Both the position numbers and the translations under genes were made by a program. From Paraburkholderia agricolaris (GTDB lineage: Bacteria > Pseudomonadota > Gammaproteobacteria > Burkholderiales > Burkholderiaceae), in the NCBI RefSeq assembly GCF_009455635.1, contig NZ_QPER01000001.1, forward strand, positions 4,216,001 through 4,280,000: a stretch of 64,000 bases of DNA. Reading direction: 5' to 3'. Below the pieces are notes generated by a model. The model did not search any database. It was given only the letters and a program-made list of their open reading frames with translations, and had not been told where the DNA came from. The stretch's first letter is position 1. Each line of letters opens with the position of its first letter. Positions 8,894-19,536 of the stretch are shown here, piece by piece.

Positions 8894-9625
8894 CTAGTAT
8901 TTGGTCCCCACATGTAAAGCTACCACGCCAGCTGACAAATTGTAATATTTGACGCCGTCCAGGCCCGCTTGTTCCATCATTGTTTTTAAAGTTTCCTGGT
9001 CCGGATGCATCCGGATCGATTCCGCCAGGTATCGGTAGCTCTCGGCGTCCTTCGCAAAGCGGTCGCCAAGCCACGGCAACACCTTGAACGAATAGACGTC
9101 GTAGACCTTTTTAAGCGGATCCCACACTTTCGAGAATTCCAGCACCAGCAGACGGCCCGCCGGCTTCAACACCCGGCGCATCTCGGCCAACGCCACGTCC
9201 TTGTGGGTCATGTTGCGCAAACCGAAAGCCACCGTCACCACATCGAAGTAATTGTCGGGAAAGGGGATTTTTTCGGCGTCGCAAAGCAGTGCCGGCGTGA
9301 TCACGCCCTTATCCAGCAGGCGGTCGCGGCCCACGCGCAGCATCGATTCGTTGATGTCGGTGTGCCAGACTTCGCCGGTTTCGCCCGCCTGTTTTGCGAA
9401 CGCCTTCGACAGATCGCCCGTGCCGCCCGCGATATCGAGCACCTTGAAGCCCGGCCGGACGTTGGCCTGGGCGATCGTGAACATCTTCCACGCCCGGTGC
9501 AACCCGCCCGACATCAGGTCGTTCATCAAGTCGTAGTTGGAGGCGACCGAGTGGAATACGCCCGCCACCTTCTGCGCTTTTTCCTGTTCGTCGACCGATT
9601 GAAAGCCGAAGTGGGTTTTGCTCAT
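8894..9625 (-). CDS. ubiE: Ubiquinone/menaquinone biosynthesis C-methyltransferase UbiE
   Basis: SAM-dependent C-methyltransferase converting 2-octaprenyl-6-methoxy-benzoquinol to the methylated intermediate. The 243-residue protein contains the UbiE N-terminal signature [19 protein letters not shown] (about 24-42), SAM motif [15 protein letters not shown] (about 63-76) and the motif [13 protein letters not shown]. Length is close to E. coli UbiE (251 aa). The ATG at 9625 has AAAGGA upstream. It sits downstream of the DUF971 gene and upstream of the Tim44-like gene on one strand. Confidence 0.97.
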   Translation of the reverse strand: MSKTHFGFQSVDEQEKAQKVAGVFHSVASNYDLMNDLMSGGLHRAWKMFTIAQANVRPGFKVLDIAGGTGDLSKAFAKQAGETGEVWHTDINESMLRVGRDRLLDKGVITPALLCDAEKIPFPDNYFDVVTVAFGLRNMTHKDVALAEMRRVLKPAGRLLVLEFSKVWDPLKKVYDVYSFKVLPWLGDRFAKDAESYRYLAESIRMHPDQETLKTMMEQAGLDGVKYYNLSAGVVALHVGTKY

Positions 9626-9694
9626 CGCGCTCGTCCTTTCGCGTATTCTGAAATATGTTGCGCCGCATCAGTGCGGCGATCAGGGCGAATCGTA

Positions 9695-10108
9695 TCAGTG
9701 ACAGTGCCCGTGCGCAGCACCGGCTGGGGTCATTGGCGTATCACGGTCAACACCGGCCGCTGCCAGTTTGGCGAGATATTCGCGCCAGAGTTCATCCTGA
9801 CGGACGGCCATGTCGTGCAGCAGGTCCCAGGAATAGATGCCGGTGGAATGCCCGTCGGAGAAAGTCGGCTGTATCGCATAGTTGCCGACGCCTTCGATCA
9901 TCTTGATCGTGACCTCGCGCTTGCCGGTTTGCAGCGTCTCCTGGCCGGGCCCGTGGCCCATCACTTCCGCCGATGGCGAATACACGCGCAGCAACTCGAA
10001 AGGCAGGCGATAGGTTTCGCCATTTGCGTATTGCAGTTCGAGCACGCGCGATTTGGAATGCACGACCACGCCGGTCGGCACGGGAGTATTGGGAGTCAGT
10101 CCACTCAT
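9695..10108 (-). CDS. DUF971 (gamma-butyrobetaine hydroxylase-like N-terminal domain) protein
   Basis: A 137-residue single-domain protein of the DUF971 family (start MSGLTPNTPV). The recognisable core is TGVVVHSKSRVLELQYANG, then YRLPFELLRVYSPSAEV and IYSWDLLHDM. The domain is found at the N-terminus of gamma-butyrobetaine dioxygenases and alone in many bacteria, often next to ubiE or Fe-S genes; its function is unsettled. The C-terminus, AAHGHCH, is His/Cys-rich and could bind metal, which is inference. A longer frame upstream overlaps the HIT gene and is a shadow. It is 69 bp before ubiE. Confidence 0.85.
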   Translation of the reverse strand: MSGLTPNTPVPTGVVVHSKSRVLELQYANGETYRLPFELLRVYSPSAEVMGHGPGQETLQTGKREVTIKMIEGVGNYAIQPTFSDGHSTGIYSWDLLHDMAVRQDELWREYLAKLAAAGVDRDTPMTPAGAAHGHCH

Positions 10109-10194
10109 GTTGACCTCATATAGAAAACGCCAGGCCGTCCCGAGTTTCCGAACCCCTCGGCGCATCTGGCGCGCAACGCCAGACTCAGGGACGT

Positions 10195-10623
10195 TCAGCC
10201 AAAAACCTGTTCGATTTCCTGCCGCACCGCTTCGCGCAGCAGGGTAGCCTGCGCGCGGCGCGACGACAGCATGGCTTCGGACACCGTGCGTTGGCGCGGC
10301 GCCCAGATCGGCAGTGGGAAGTGAGCGTCGTTCGAAAAACGCGGAATCACGTGCCAATGCACGTGCGGAACCTGGTTGCCAAGACTCGCCAGGTTGACCT
10401 TGACCGGCTGAAGAATGCGCCGGACCGCTCGCTCGACCGCATACACGGCCTGCATTACGCGATCCCGGTCGGTTGCGGCGAGATCCGAAAACTCGGCGAC
10501 ATGCCCGTTCCAGATCACCCGGCAAAAACCCGGGTAATCGTGTTCGTCGGCGAGGACGACACGCAGCGTATCGTCCTGCCACAGCACATCACCGCCATCT
10601 TCACGGCAAAAAACGCATTCCAT
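10195..10623 (-). CDS. HIT family nucleotide-binding protein
   Basis: Histidine-triad protein, a nucleotide hydrolase or transferase superfamily. The 142-residue product starts MECVFCREDG, has C3 and C6 near the N-terminus (CVFC, possible metal pair) and the catalytic triad motif HVHWHVI with H87, H89 and H91. Relatives act on AMP-linked small molecules; the substrate here is unknown. ATG 10623 is 34 bp after the stop of the large FAD/Fe-S oxidoreductase gene, so the two are likely co-transcribed. An upstream extension of the frame runs into that gene and is rejected. Confidence 0.88.
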   Translation of the reverse strand: MECVFCREDGGDVLWQDDTLRVVLADEHDYPGFCRVIWNGHVAEFSDLAATDRDRVMQAVYAVERAVRRILQPVKVNLASLGNQVPHVHWHVIPRFSNDAHFPLPIWAPRQRTVSEAMLSSRRAQATLLREAVRQEIEQVFG

Positions 10624-10657
10624 CGTCGTCCTCAGGCAAAAATCGTCAGTCGTGCCA

Positions 10658-13600
10658 TTAAACCAGCACGCGCTCGATTCCGCCATTGTTCGCCCGCTGG
10701 ACGTAGTCCGACATCCAGTCTTCACCAAGCACGTGACGCGCCATCTCGACGACGATGTAGTCCGCCTCGGTGCCCGCATCCTCGTTGTAGCGCGACAGGC
10801 CTTGCAAGCAGGACGGGCAGCTCGTCAGAATCTTGACGTCGGTCGCGCCGTTCGGTTGCGGCCCATCGCCCGCCTTGAGCACCGAGCCATCCAGCGCACC
10901 TGCCGCACCGGCCGACGCATTGGCCGCATTGATTCCGTTCGCGCCCGCCTCGGCCACCAACGGAATGCCTCGCAGCTTCGCCGCGCCCTTGCGCATTTCT
11001 TCTTCCTTGCGGAAGCGGACTTGCGTCGAAATGTCCGGACGCGTCACCGCGAGTGTGCCGGATTCGCCACAGCAGCGATCGTTCTTCTCGATCTTGTAGC
11101 CGTCGTTCTCCGACCCCATCAGCTGATTGACGAGCTTGACCGGGTCCATCGTCTTGATCGGGGAGTGGCACGGGTCGTGATACATGTAGCGCACGCCGTT
11201 CACGCCTTCGAGCTTGATACCCTTCTCGAGCAGGAACTCGTGAATGTCGATGATCCGGCAACCCGGGAAGATCTTCTCGAATTCGTAGCCGGCCAGCTGG
11301 TCGTAACACGTGCCGCACGACACCACCACCGTCTTGATGTCGAGGTAGTTCAGCGTATTGGCGACGCGGTGGAACAGCACGCGGTTATCCGTGACGATCT
11401 GTTCGGCCTTGTCGAACTGGCCCGAGCCGCGCTGCGGATAACCACAGCACAGGTAGCCCGGCGGCAGCACGGTTTGCACGCCCGCTTCCCACAACATGGC
11501 TTGCGTCGCCAGACCCACTTGCGAGAACAACCGCTCGGAGCCACAGCCCGGGAAGTAGAACACCGCTTCCGTGTCGGCCGTGGTCGTCTTCGGATTGCGG
11601 ATGATCGGGACGATCTTGTTGTCCTCGATATCGAGCAACGCGCGGGCGGTTTTCTTCGGCAGGTTGCCCGGCATCTTCTTGTTCATGAAGTGGATCACCT
11701 GCTGCGTGACCTTCGGCTTGCCGACGGTTGCCGGCGGGTGTGCCGTCTGCTTCTTCGCGAACTTCTTCAGCACGTCGTTGCCGAGACGCTGCGCCTTGTA
11801 GCCGATGCCCATCATCGCGGTGCGCGCGAGGTTGATGGTCTGCGGGTTGGTGGCGTTCAGGAAGAACATGCCGGCTGCGTTGCCCGGATTGAATTTCTTC
11901 TTGCCCATCTTGCGCAGCAGGTTGCGCATGTTCATCGTCACGTCGCCGAAGTCGATCTTCACCGGACATGGCGTCACGCATTTGTGACAGACCGTGCAGT
12001 GATCGGCGACGTCGTTGAACTCGTCCCAGTGCTTGATCGACACGCCGCGGCGGGTCTGCTCTTCGTACAGGAACGCCTCGACCAGCAAGGAGGTGGCGAG
12101 AATCTTGTTGCGCGGGCTGTACAGCAGGTTCGCGCGCGGCACGTGGGTCGCGCACACCGGCTTGCACTTGCCGCAACGCAAACAGTCCTTGATCGACTCG
12201 GAAATCGCGCCGATGTCGGACTGCTGCATGATCAGCGATTCATAGCCCATCAGGCCGAAGCTCGGCGTGTAGGCGTTGCGCAGGTCCGCGCCTGCGAGCA
12301 GCTTGCCCGCGTTGAAGCGGCCATGCGGATCGACCCGCTGCTTGTACGCGCGGAATTCGCCGATCTCTTCTTCGGTCAGGAATTCGAGCTTGGTAATGCC
12401 GATGCCGTGCTCACCGGAAATCACGCCGTCGAGCGAACGCGCCAGCTTCATGATGCGCGCGACCGCCGTGTGGGCATCCTGCAGCATCTCGTAGTTGTCG
12501 GAGTTGACCGGCAGGTTCGTGTGAACGTTGCCGTCGCCCGCGTGCATGTGCAGCGCGACGAACACGCGGCCACGCAGCACCTTCTTGTGGATCGCCTGGG
12601 CTTCTTCGAGAATCGGCTTGAATTCGCCGCCGTTGAAGATCTGGCGCAACTCTGCGCGGATCTCTGCCTTCCACGACACGCGGATCGTCCGGTCCTGGGT
12701 GATGTGGAACACAGTGGCATCCGGCTGCGCGTCCGCGCGATCGGCAAACTTCTCGGCCAGCCCCTCGTAGCCGAGGCCGACCAGATAGTGCTGCGCCTCG
12801 CGCAAGGACAGATCGAGCTTGTCGCGCAGGAATTCCCAGCGCGCGCGCACCTTCTTCAGCAGATCGAGCGCCTGTTGCACGCGGTCTTCGAGCAGCTCCG
12901 CGCTCGGGATCTCGTTGGCGTCGTCGCTCTTGCCGAGCGGCAACTTGCCGCCCTTGAAGAACGTTTCGAGCGCGTCGACCAGTTGCAGCTTGTTCTTGAT
13001 CGACAGTTCGATATTGATGCGCTCGATGCCGTCGGTGTACTCGCCCATCCGGTCGAGCGGAATCACCACGTCTTCGTTGATCTTGAACGCGTTGGTGTGC
13101 TTGGCAATCGCCGCGGTCCGGCTGCGGTCGAGCCAGAAGCGCTTGCGCGCCTCGGCGTTGACGGCGACGAAACCTTCGCCGCTCTTGCCGTTGGCCATGC
13201 GCACGACTTCCGAAGTGGCTTGTGCGACCGCGTCCGCATCGTCGCCGACGATGTCGCCGATCAGCACCATCTTCGGAAACGCGTTGCGCTTGCTCTTGGT
13301 CGCGTAGCCGACCGCGCGCAGATAGCGCTCGTCCAGATGCTCGAGGCCGGCGAGAATCGCACCGCCCTGCTTCGACGTTTCGAACAGATAGTCCTTGATC
13401 TCGACGATGCTCGGAATCGCTTCGCGGGCCTGGCCGAAGAATTCGAGGCAGACCGTGCGCGTGTGCGCCGGCATCTTGTGCAGCACCCAGCGCGCCGACG
13501 TGATCAGGCCGTCACAGCCTTCTTTCTGCACGCCCGGCAGACCCGCCAGGAATTTGTCGGTCACGTCCTTGCCGAGACCTTCCTTGCGGAACACGCGGCC

Positions 13601-14752
13601 CTTGATGTCGAGCGCTTGCGTGCGCAGCAGCTTTTCGCCCGGCGCGTGGCTGCCGTCAAACCACTTCAGCTCGAAACGCGCGACTTCGATGTCGTGAATC
13701 TTGCCGAGGTTGTGATCCAGACGCGTAATTTCGAGCCAGTTCCCTTCCGGGTCGACCATCCGCCACCAGGCGAGGTTGTCGAGCGCCGTGCCCCACAGCA
13801 CCGCTTTCTTGCCGCCCGCGTTCATCGCGACGTTGCCGCCGACGCAGGACGCATCCAGCGAGGTCGGATCCACCGCGAACACATAGCCGGCCTGTTCGGC
13901 GGCTTCGGTCACGCGGCGCGTCACGACACCGGCGCCGGAGAAAATCGTCGGCACCTTGCGATCGACGCCCGGCAGTTCGGTCAACTCGACCGCGCCCAGC
14001 TGTTCGAGCTTTTCCGTATTGATGACAGCGGAAAACGGCGTGAGCGGCACCGCGCCGCCCGTGTAACCCGTGCCGCCTCCACGCGGAATCACGGTCAACC
14101 CCAATTCGAAACACGCCTTGATCATGCCGGCGATCTCGGCCTCGGTATCCGGCGTCAGCACGACGAATGGGTACTCGACGCGCCAGTCGGTCGCGTCGGT
14201 CACATGCGAGACACGGGACAAGCCGTCGAACTTGATGTTGTCCTTTTCCGTGACCTTACCCAGTACCTTGTTCGCGCGACGGCGCAGATCGAAGGTTTTC
14301 TGGAATTCGCTCTCGAAATCGTCGACGGCACGACGTGCCGCCGCCACCAGCGTCTCAACGCGAGCCGCCCGATCAATCCCCGCTTCATCGCCATGCGCGA
14401 CCAGATCGGCGCGACGGCGCTTTTCGATCTCGGTCAGACGGTGATGCAGCGCCTCGATCAGCATCGCCCGGCGCTTCGGATTGTCGAGCAGGTCGTCTTG
14501 CAGGTAAGGATTGCGGCGCACGACCCAGATGTCGCCGAGCACTTCATACAGCATCCGTGCCGACCGGCCGGTGCGGCGTTCCGCGCGCAGTTCGGCCAAA
14601 GCCGCCCAGGCATCGTCGCCTAGCAGGCGGATAACGATTTCACGGTCGGAAAACGACGTGTAGTTATAGGGAATTTCGCGCAGACGCGCTTCGGGATCGG
14701 CGGCCACCGCTGCGGCGGCCCCGTGCGGATCGAAAACTTGAGGTGCGTTCAT
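10658..14752 (-). CDS. Giant FAD-linked oxidase/Fe-S oxidoreductase fusion (DUF3683 N-terminus)
   Basis: A 1364-residue fusion. Residues about 1-180 match the DUF3683-type N-terminal region; an FAD-binding type 4 domain follows, with the [13 protein letters not shown] motif at about 223-235, then an FAD-oxidase C-terminal domain containing [14 protein letters not shown]. The C-terminal third has two 4Fe-4S clusters, [11 protein letters not shown] (about 857) and [12 protein letters not shown] (about 914), and two CCG domains, CCGYPQRG (about 1102) and CCGESG (about 1227). This combines the parts that GlcD and GlcF provide as separate glycolate/lactate oxidase subunits. Likely a membrane-associated 2-hydroxyacid dehydrogenase feeding the quinone pool; the substrate is unknown. 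It leads the HIT-DUF971-ubiE group. Confidence 0.9.
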   Translation of the reverse strand: MNAPQVFDPHGAAAAVAADPEARLREIPYNYTSFSDREIVIRLLGDDAWAALAELRAERRTGRSARMLYEVLGDIWVVRRNPYLQDDLLDNPKRRAMLIEALHHRLTEIEKRRRADLVAHGDEAGIDRAARVETLVAAARRAVDDFESEFQKTFDLRRRANKVLGKVTEKDNIKFDGLSRVSHVTDATDWRVEYPFVVLTPDTEAEIAGMIKACFELGLTVIPRGGGTGYTGGAVPLTPFSAVINTEKLEQLGAVELTELPGVDRKVPTIFSGAGVVTRRVTEAAEQAGYVFAVDPTSLDASCVGGNVAMNAGGKKAVLWGTALDNLAWWRMVDPEGNWLEITRLDHNLGKIHDIEVARFELKWFDGSHAPGEKLLRTQALDIKGRVFRKEGLGKDVTDKFLAGLPGVQKEGCDGLITSARWVLHKMPAHTRTVCLEFFGQAREAIPSIVEIKDYLFETSKQGGAILAGLEHLDERYLRAVGYATKSKRNAFPKMVLIGDIVGDDADAVAQATSEVVRMANGKSGEGFVAVNAEARKRFWLDRSRTAAIAKHTNAFKINEDVVIPLDRMGEYTDGIERINIELSIKNKLQLVDALETFFKGGKLPLGKSDDANEIPSAELLEDRVQQALDLLKKVRARWEFLRDKLDLSLREAQHYLVGLGYEGLAEKFADRADAQPDATVFHITQDRTIRVSWKAEIRAELRQIFNGGEFKPILEEAQAIHKKVLRGRVFVALHMHAGDGNVHTNLPVNSDNYEMLQDAHTAVARIMKLARSLDGVISGEHGIGITKLEFLTEEEIGEFRAYKQRVDPHGRFNAGKLLAGADLRNAYTPSFGLMGYESLIMQQSDIGAISESIKDCLRCGKCKPVCATHVPRANLLYSPRNKILATSLLVEAFLYEEQTRRGVSIKHWDEFNDVADHCTVCHKCVTPCPVKIDFGDVTMNMRNLLRKMGKKKFNPGNAAGMFFLNATNPQTINLARTAMMGIGYKAQRLGNDVLKKFAKKQTAHPPATVGKPKVTQQVIHFMNKKMPGNLPKKTARALLDIEDNKIVPIIRNPKTTTADTEAVFYFPGCGSERLFSQVGLATQAMLWEAGVQTVLPPGYLCCGYPQRGSGQFDKAEQIVTDNRVLFHRVANTLNYLDIKTVVVSCGTCYDQLAGYEFEKIFPGCRIIDIHEFLLEKGIKLEGVNGVRYMYHDPCHSPIKTMDPVKLVNQLMGSENDGYKIEKNDRCCGESGTLAVTRPDISTQVRFRKEEEMRKGAAKLRGIPLVAEAGANGINAANASAGAAGALDGSVLKAGDGPQPNGATDVKILTSCPSCLQGLSRYNEDAGTEADYIVVEMARHVLGEDWMSDYVQRANNGGIERVLV

Positions 14753-15266
14753 GTTCGGACGACTCGGTGGGTCAACCAGGCGCGCTCACGGGTGAGGCGT
14801 CGGCGGACGGTGCGCGTGGGGCGCAATGCTGGAAATCTTCTAGGGGAGCGAAGCGCAACCGACGGCTTACCCACATCGGTCGCTTCACGGCGCTCAGAGA
14901 CAGCTACACGATCGTGCCTGACGGACGTGACGCTCCGCCGCGGGGCAAGACTCACGCGGGACGGGCATCAAATGGGCGATCCGAGGCTGCCAGTGCATCT
15001 TCCGATCCTTATTCCAAAATGGAATTCTACCTTATGATCCCGCCGCGCGTTGACGCCCGAAATCGGAGCTGCGACGGGGTTTTGGACGGTTTTGGGTGAA
15101 ACGGCGCTCATCGATGCCGACGGCGAATTCTCCGACCGAACGGTCGGGTGGCCGCTTGCCGGCGGCGCTCAGGCGCGCGCCGAGGGTTCGGCGACGGCCA
15201 GAGCGCCCACCGTTGGCGCTATCATTGACCCTTTCCCGTCTTCACAAAGCGCACCGCGCCACCCGC
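14753..15266. other. Divergent intergenic region between the FAD/Fe-S oxidoreductase and ilvA
   Basis: About 510 bp with no supported gene. It holds one perfect 15-bp palindrome (15011-15025) and AT-rich flanks at 15003-15037; the remainder is GC-rich with no convincing promoter pair. Both neighbouring genes are transcribed away from it, so their promoters must lie here. Confidence 0.6.
15011..15025. promoter_or_regulatory. Perfect palindrome ATTCCA-N3-TGGAAT, candidate operator
   Basis: A 15-bp perfect inverted repeat in the most AT-rich part of the region between the divergent FAD/Fe-S oxidoreductase and ilvA genes. A minus-strand hexamer TAGAAT (15024-15029) overlaps its edge and could be a weak -10 for the oxidoreductase, which would make the palindrome a repressor site. 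The cognate regulator is not identifiable here. Confidence 0.45.
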
Positions 15267-16790
15267 ATGGCTTCCCACGACTACCTGAAGAAAATCCTGA
15301 CCGCGCGCGTCTACGACGTAGCTCGCGAGACCGAACTCGAACGCGCGCCGAATCTGTCGGCGCGCCTGTCCAATCCGGTTTATCTGAAGCGCGAGGACAA
15401 CCAGCCGGTGTTCTCCTTCAAGGTGCGCGGCGCGTACAACAAGATGGCGCATATCCCGGCGGACGCGCTCGAGCGCGGCGTGATTACCGCGTCGGCGGGC
15501 AATCATGCGCAGGGCGTGGCGCTGTCGGCGGCCCGCATGGGCGTGAAGGCGATCATCGTCGTGCCGGTGACAACCCCGCAGGTGAAGGTCGACGCCGTGC
15601 GTACGCATGGCGGAGCAACGGTCGAAGTCGTGCAGTTTGGCGAGTCCTATAGCGATGCGTACGGGCATGCGGTGAAGCTGCAGGAAGAGCGCGGCCTGAC
15701 CTTCGTTCACCCGTTCGACGATCCGTATGTGATTGCCGGCCAGGGCACGGTTGCGATGGAGATCCTCAGCCAGCATCAGGGCCCGATCCACGCGATCTTT
15801 GTGCCGATCGGCGGCGGCGGACTCGCGGCAGGCGTTGCGGCATACGTGAAATCGGTACGCCCGGAGATCAAGGTGATCGGCGTACAGACCGACGACTCGT
15901 GCGCGATGGCCGCCTCGCTGAAAGCGGGTGAACGGGTCACATTGAACGAAGTCGGGCTATTCTCGGACGGCACGGCAGTCAAGCTGGTGGGCGAAGAAAC
16001 CTTCCGACTGTGCCGTGACTATCTCGACGACGTGCTGCTCGTGAATACCGACGCGCTGTGCGCGGCGATCAAGGATGTGTTCCAGGACACCCGCAGCGTA
16101 CTGGAGCCGGCCGGCGCGCTGGCCGTGGCCGGCGCCAAACAGTACGCCGAGCGCGAGGGCCTCGAGAACCAGACGCTGATCGCGATCACGTCGGGCGCGA
16201 ACATGAACTTCGACCGCATGCGTTTCGTGGCCGAGCGTGCCGAAGTCGGTGAAGCGCGCGAGGCGGTATTCGCGGTGACGATTCCCGAGGAACGTGGCAG
16301 CTTCCGCCGCTTCTGCGAGCTGGTGGGCACCCGCAGCGTCACCGAGTTCAACTACCGGATTGCGGATGCCAGCTCCGCCCATATCTTTGTCGGCGTGCAG
16401 ATCCGCAATCGCAACGAATCGGCGCAGATTGCCGCGGCCTTCGAAGCACACGGCTTCGCCACCGTCGATCTGACTTTCGACGAACTGTCGAAGCAGCATA
16501 TCCGCTACATGGTCGGTGGCCGCTCGCCGCTGGCGCATGACGAACGCCTGTTCCGCTTCGAGTTTCCGGAGCGGCCGGGCGCGTTGATGAAGTTCCTGTC
16601 GTCGATGGCGCCGAACTGGAATATCAGCCTGTTTCACTACCGTAATCAGGGCGCGGACTACAGTTCGATTCTGGTCGGCATCCAGGTGCCGGAGAGCGAG
16701 AACCGCGAGTTCGACCGTTTTCTCGCGACACTGGGTTATCCGTACTGGGAAGAGACGCAGAACCCCGTGTACCGCTTGTTCCTCGCTTGA
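15267..16790 (+). CDS. ilvA: Threonine ammonia-lyase, biosynthetic
   Basis: PLP enzyme deaminating threonine to 2-oxobutanoate, first step of isoleucine synthesis. The 507-residue product begins MASHDYLKKI and carries the PLP lysine K52 in SFKVRGAYNKM, the phosphate-binding loop IGGGGLAAG (about residues 183-191) and, in the last 180 residues, two ACT-like regulatory domains of the long biosynthetic type, which bind isoleucine and valine. A frame open to 15096 adds 57 residues without family similarity. It is 23 bp upstream of the nucleotidase gene, with queF overlapping after that, so a small plus-strand operon is likely. Confidence 0.96.
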   Translation: MASHDYLKKILTARVYDVARETELERAPNLSARLSNPVYLKREDNQPVFSFKVRGAYNKMAHIPADALERGVITASAGNHAQGVALSAARMGVKAIIVVPVTTPQVKVDAVRTHGGATVEVVQFGESYSDAYGHAVKLQEERGLTFVHPFDDPYVIAGQGTVAMEILSQHQGPIHAIFVPIGGGGLAAGVAAYVKSVRPEIKVIGVQTDDSCAMAASLKAGERVTLNEVGLFSDGTAVKLVGEETFRLCRDYLDDVLLVNTDALCAAIKDVFQDTRSVLEPAGALAVAGAKQYAEREGLENQTLIAITSGANMNFDRMRFVAERAEVGEAREAVFAVTIPEERGSFRRFCELVGTRSVTEFNYRIADASSAHIFVGVQIRNRNESAQIAAAFEAHGFATVDLTFDELSKQHIRYMVGGRSPLAHDERLFRFEFPERPGALMKFLSSMAPNWNISLFHYRNQGADYSSILVGIQVPESENREFDRFLATLGYPYWEETQNPVYRLFLA

Positions 16791-16813
16791 TCTTTTTGGA
16801 CTGAAACGCGCAG

Positions 16814-17716
16814 ATGGCTCTTTCGCTCGTCGACAAACTGGTGGTGGCAATCTCGTCGCGCGCGCTGTTCGACTTCGAGGAAGAGAACTGCGTGTACGAG
16901 GCGGGCGACCTGCGAGCGTATGAGGCCTTGCAGCGCGAACGGCTGGCCGTGCCTGCCAAACCAGGCGTCGCGTTTCCGCTGATCCGCAAGCTGCTGGCCT
17001 TGAATGCCGGTGGCCATCGGGTCGAAGTCGTGATCCTGTCGCGCAGCGATCCGATCAGCGGCTTGCGCGCGTTTCATTCGTGCCGGGAATATGGACTCGC
17101 GATCGAGCGTGGCGTGTTTACACGTGGGCGCGCGCCGTTCGGCTACCTGAAGCCGTTGAATGCCGCGCTGTTTTTGTCCGCGAATCAGGACGACGTGCGT
17201 GACGCACTGGCCGCCGGATTTCCGGCCGCGCGCGTCTTGCCCGAATCAGCGAGAATGGCGAGTAAGTATCCGGACGAGATCCGGATTGCCTTTGACGGCG
17301 ACGCCGTGTTGTTTTCCGACGAAGCCGAGCGCATCTTTCAGAAGGACGGCCTGCGCGCTTTCGTTGGCCATGAGATTCACAACAAGGACTTACCGCTTGC
17401 GGATGGGCCTTTGAAACCGTTGCTCGAAGCGCTGCACCGGTTGCAGAAACTCGCGGACGAAGCCGCGCCGATGCATATTCGTACGGCATTGGTGACGGCA
17501 CGCTCGGCGCCGGCGCATGAGCGCGCGATCCGCACATTGATGGCGTGGAACATCGAAATCGACGAAGCGATGTTCCTTGGCGGCCTCGACAAGAGCGCAT
17601 TTTTGCGTGAATTCGAGCCGGACTTTTTCTTCGACGACCAAATTGGCCATTGCGAATCGGCCCGCGTCGTGACGGCGACGGGGCACGTGCTGAGTGGCAT
17701 CGTGAACGCATCATGA
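16814..17716 (+). CDS. 5'-nucleotidase (cytosolic NT5C1-like family)
   Basis: A 300-residue protein resembling the cytosolic 5'-nucleotidase family that dephosphorylates nucleoside monophosphates. Visible features are [17 protein letters not shown] near the N-terminus (DFEE in the position of a HAD-type acidic motif), VILSRSDP (about 75-82), [18 protein letters not shown] (about 157-174) and the C-terminal [13 protein letters not shown] (about 274-286) with a DD pair like HAD motif IV. Assignment rests on these motifs and remembered family sequences. Its stop overlaps the queF start (ATGA), suggesting translational coupling, perhaps linking nucleotide turnover with queuosine precursor synthesis. 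Confidence 0.8.
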   Translation: MALSLVDKLVVAISSRALFDFEEENCVYEAGDLRAYEALQRERLAVPAKPGVAFPLIRKLLALNAGGHRVEVVILSRSDPISGLRAFHSCREYGLAIERGVFTRGRAPFGYLKPLNAALFLSANQDDVRDALAAGFPAARVLPESARMASKYPDEIRIAFDGDAVLFSDEAERIFQKDGLRAFVGHEIHNKDLPLADGPLKPLLEALHRLQKLADEAAPMHIRTALVTARSAPAHERAIRTLMAWNIEIDEAMFLGGLDKSAFLREFEPDFFFDDQIGHCESARVVTATGHVLSGIVNAS

Positions 17717-18537
17717 CACCTGAACAGTCACCACTGGGTAAGGCTTCCACTTACACCGAACAATATGACGCCTCGTTGCTTTTTCCGATTGCCCGGAAGA
17801 ACGCGCGTGAGGCGATTGGGATTGGCACGCAGTTGCCATTTTTCGGCACGGACATCTGGAACGCTTACGAGTTGTCCTGGCTGAATGCGCGCGGCAAGCC
17901 GCAGATTGCTGTGGCGACTTTCTTTGTGCCGGCTGATTCGCCGAGCATTGTCGAGTCGAAGTCGTTCAAGCTTTATCTTGGGTCGTTTGCGCAAACGGCG
18001 TTCGAATCAATGGAAGTGGTGCACGACACGATCAAGCGGGATGTGTCCGCTTCTTGTGGCGCGACGGTTTCTGTTCATCTGAGCGCGCCGTATGAGTTTG
18101 GCAAGTTGCAGATGGAAGAGTTTGAAGGCTTGTCGCTGGATCGGCTCGATCTGGATACGGATGTTTATCAGCCGGATGCTTCGTTGCTGAAGGCTGCACT
18201 TGATGAAGCGCCGGTTGAGGAGACCTTGTTCTCTAACTTGCTGAAGTCGAATTGTCCGGTGACCGGGCAGCCTGACTGGGGTAGCGTGCAGATTCACTAT
18301 GTTGGGCCGCAGATTGATCATGCGGGTTTGCTGCGGTACATCATCTCCTATCGGAATCACACCGGGTTTCATGAGCAGTGTGTCGAGAGGATTTTTGTCG
18401 ATATTCTTAAGGCCTGCCGGCCGGTGAAGTTGGCTGTTTATGCGCGGTATACGCGGCGCGGGGGGCTCGATATTAATCCGTTCCGGACGAATTATAATTT
18501 GCCGATGCCGGATAATATGCGGTTGGCGCGGCAGTAA
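17713..18537 (+). CDS. queF: NADPH-dependent 7-cyano-7-deazaguanine reductase
   Basis: Reduces preQ0 to preQ1 in queuosine synthesis for tRNA. The 274-residue protein is the long (YqcD-type) QueF: NADPH-binding motif ESKSFKLY at 81-88, catalytic C181 in [10 protein letters not shown] and D188. E. coli QueF is 282 aa. ATG 17713 overlaps the upstream nucleotidase stop; the longer frame from 17650 is a shadow. The coding strand becomes visibly G+T-rich towards the 3' end (many GTT, TTG, GGG, GAT codons), continuing into the GT-rich spacer that follows, unlike ilvA upstream. It is the last gene before the insertion-sequence cluster. Confidence 0.96.
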   Translation: MTPEQSPLGKASTYTEQYDASLLFPIARKNAREAIGIGTQLPFFGTDIWNAYELSWLNARGKPQIAVATFFVPADSPSIVESKSFKLYLGSFAQTAFESMEVVHDTIKRDVSASCGATVSVHLSAPYEFGKLQMEEFEGLSLDRLDLDTDVYQPDASLLKAALDEAPVEETLFSNLLKSNCPVTGQPDWGSVQIHYVGPQIDHAGLLRYIISYRNHTGFHEQCVERIFVDILKACRPVKLAVYARYTRRGGLDINPFRTNYNLPMPDNMRLARQ

Positions 18538-18593
18538 AAAAGTTTGGGTTTTGGCCTGCTCGGCGGGTTGGTTTTGGTTGTGGTTTTAAGGTG

Positions 18594-18651
18594 TTGGCCT
18601 TTCCTTGTTGTGTTAGTGGTCTATTAGCGTTGCCCCTGTGCGGGGCGGCAC
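18594..18651. repeat. Outer left arm of the queF-mtgA composite inverted repeat
   Basis: These 58 bp are the exact reverse complement of 24729-24786. The spacer between queF and this arm (18538-18593) is strongly G/T-biased and shares a 13-bp block, GGCCTGCTCGGCG (18553-18565), in inverted orientation with 24848-24860. The 58-bp arm ends next to the first insertion sequence. It resembles dispersed intergenic palindromes I remember from Paraburkholderia genomes. Confidence 0.9.
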
Positions 18652-18660
18652 CTGTGGTGG

Positions 18661-19536
18661 TCAAGTAATCCTGGACACTTTTTCCGCTTTCCACTTTTTC
18701 TGCATGGTGATTTCGTATTCGGCGGGCGGCATGTTGCCGGCCGCCGAATGCAGCCGCTGCTGGTTGTAGAACGTCAGGATGTAATCAGTGACATCGATCT
18801 TTGCTTCGAGATAGCTTCGGTACGGACGCAGCCTGACCCGCTCGGTCTTCAGGCTGCGGAAGAAACGTTCTACTACCGCGTTATCCCAGCAGTTGCCCTT
18901 ACGACTCATGCTCTGCGTGATTCCGTTCTGGCTGAGGAAGTATCGGAACACATGGCTGGTGTACTGACAGCCCTGATCCGAATGGAACATCAGCCCTGAG
19001 GCGGGCCGGCGCACGTCCAGCGCCAGTTGCAAAGCGCGTATCACGAGGTTGGTGTCGGGCGAGGCCGGGCAGGCCCATCCGACCACACGCCGCGAGAACA
19101 GGTCCATCACGACGGCCAGATACAGCCAGCCTTGCTGCGTCCAGACATACGTCACATCCCCGGCCCAGACCCGATTGGGCATTGCGACATCGAATGCCCG
19201 CTCCAGCAGATTAGGCGCGAGCGTCGCTGTGGCGCCTCCCTTCGGATACTGATGGGTGCGTGCCACACGGACCTGCACACCGGCTTCGCGCATCAGGTTG
19301 CGGGCGCGATGTCGTCCCGCGTTGTGACCGCGCCGGCGCAGTTCCTGCGACATGCGTCGACTGCCACACGTCTGGTCGTACTGCGCGTGAATTGCACACA
19401 CTTCACGCAGTGCCATCTGTCGCTTCGGATGCGGGCGGCCACCGCGCGCCTTCCACGCGTAGTAACTGCTGCGCGCCACCCCCACAGCCCGGCAGACAGC
19501 CGCTACCGGATAGGCCTTCCCTGCGCGCTGGATCAC
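18661..19536 (-). CDS. IS3-family transposase OrfB (DDE integrase core), element A
   Basis: The 291-residue catalytic part has an HTH_21-like region (about 40-90) and an rve integrase core with D127 (VWAGDVTYV), D187 (FHSDQGC) and E223 (NAVVERFF), the D and E separated by 35 residues as in IS3. The nominal start GTG 19536 overlaps the orfA stop, but the frame is open upstream to an A6G slippery heptamer in orfA (19578-19584), so the active protein is probably the OrfAB fusion made by -1 frameshifting. No internal stop or truncation is seen; the element looks intact. Confidence 0.93.
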   Translation of the reverse strand: MIQRAGKAYPVAAVCRAVGVARSSYYAWKARGGRPHPKRQMALREVCAIHAQYDQTCGSRRMSQELRRRGHNAGRHRARNLMREAGVQVRVARTHQYPKGGATATLAPNLLERAFDVAMPNRVWAGDVTYVWTQQGWLYLAVVMDLFSRRVVGWACPASPDTNLVIRALQLALDVRRPASGLMFHSDQGCQYTSHVFRYFLSQNGITQSMSRKGNCWDNAVVERFFRSLKTERVRLRPYRSYLEAKIDVTDYILTFYNQQRLHSAAGNMPPAEYEITMQKKWKAEKVSRIT

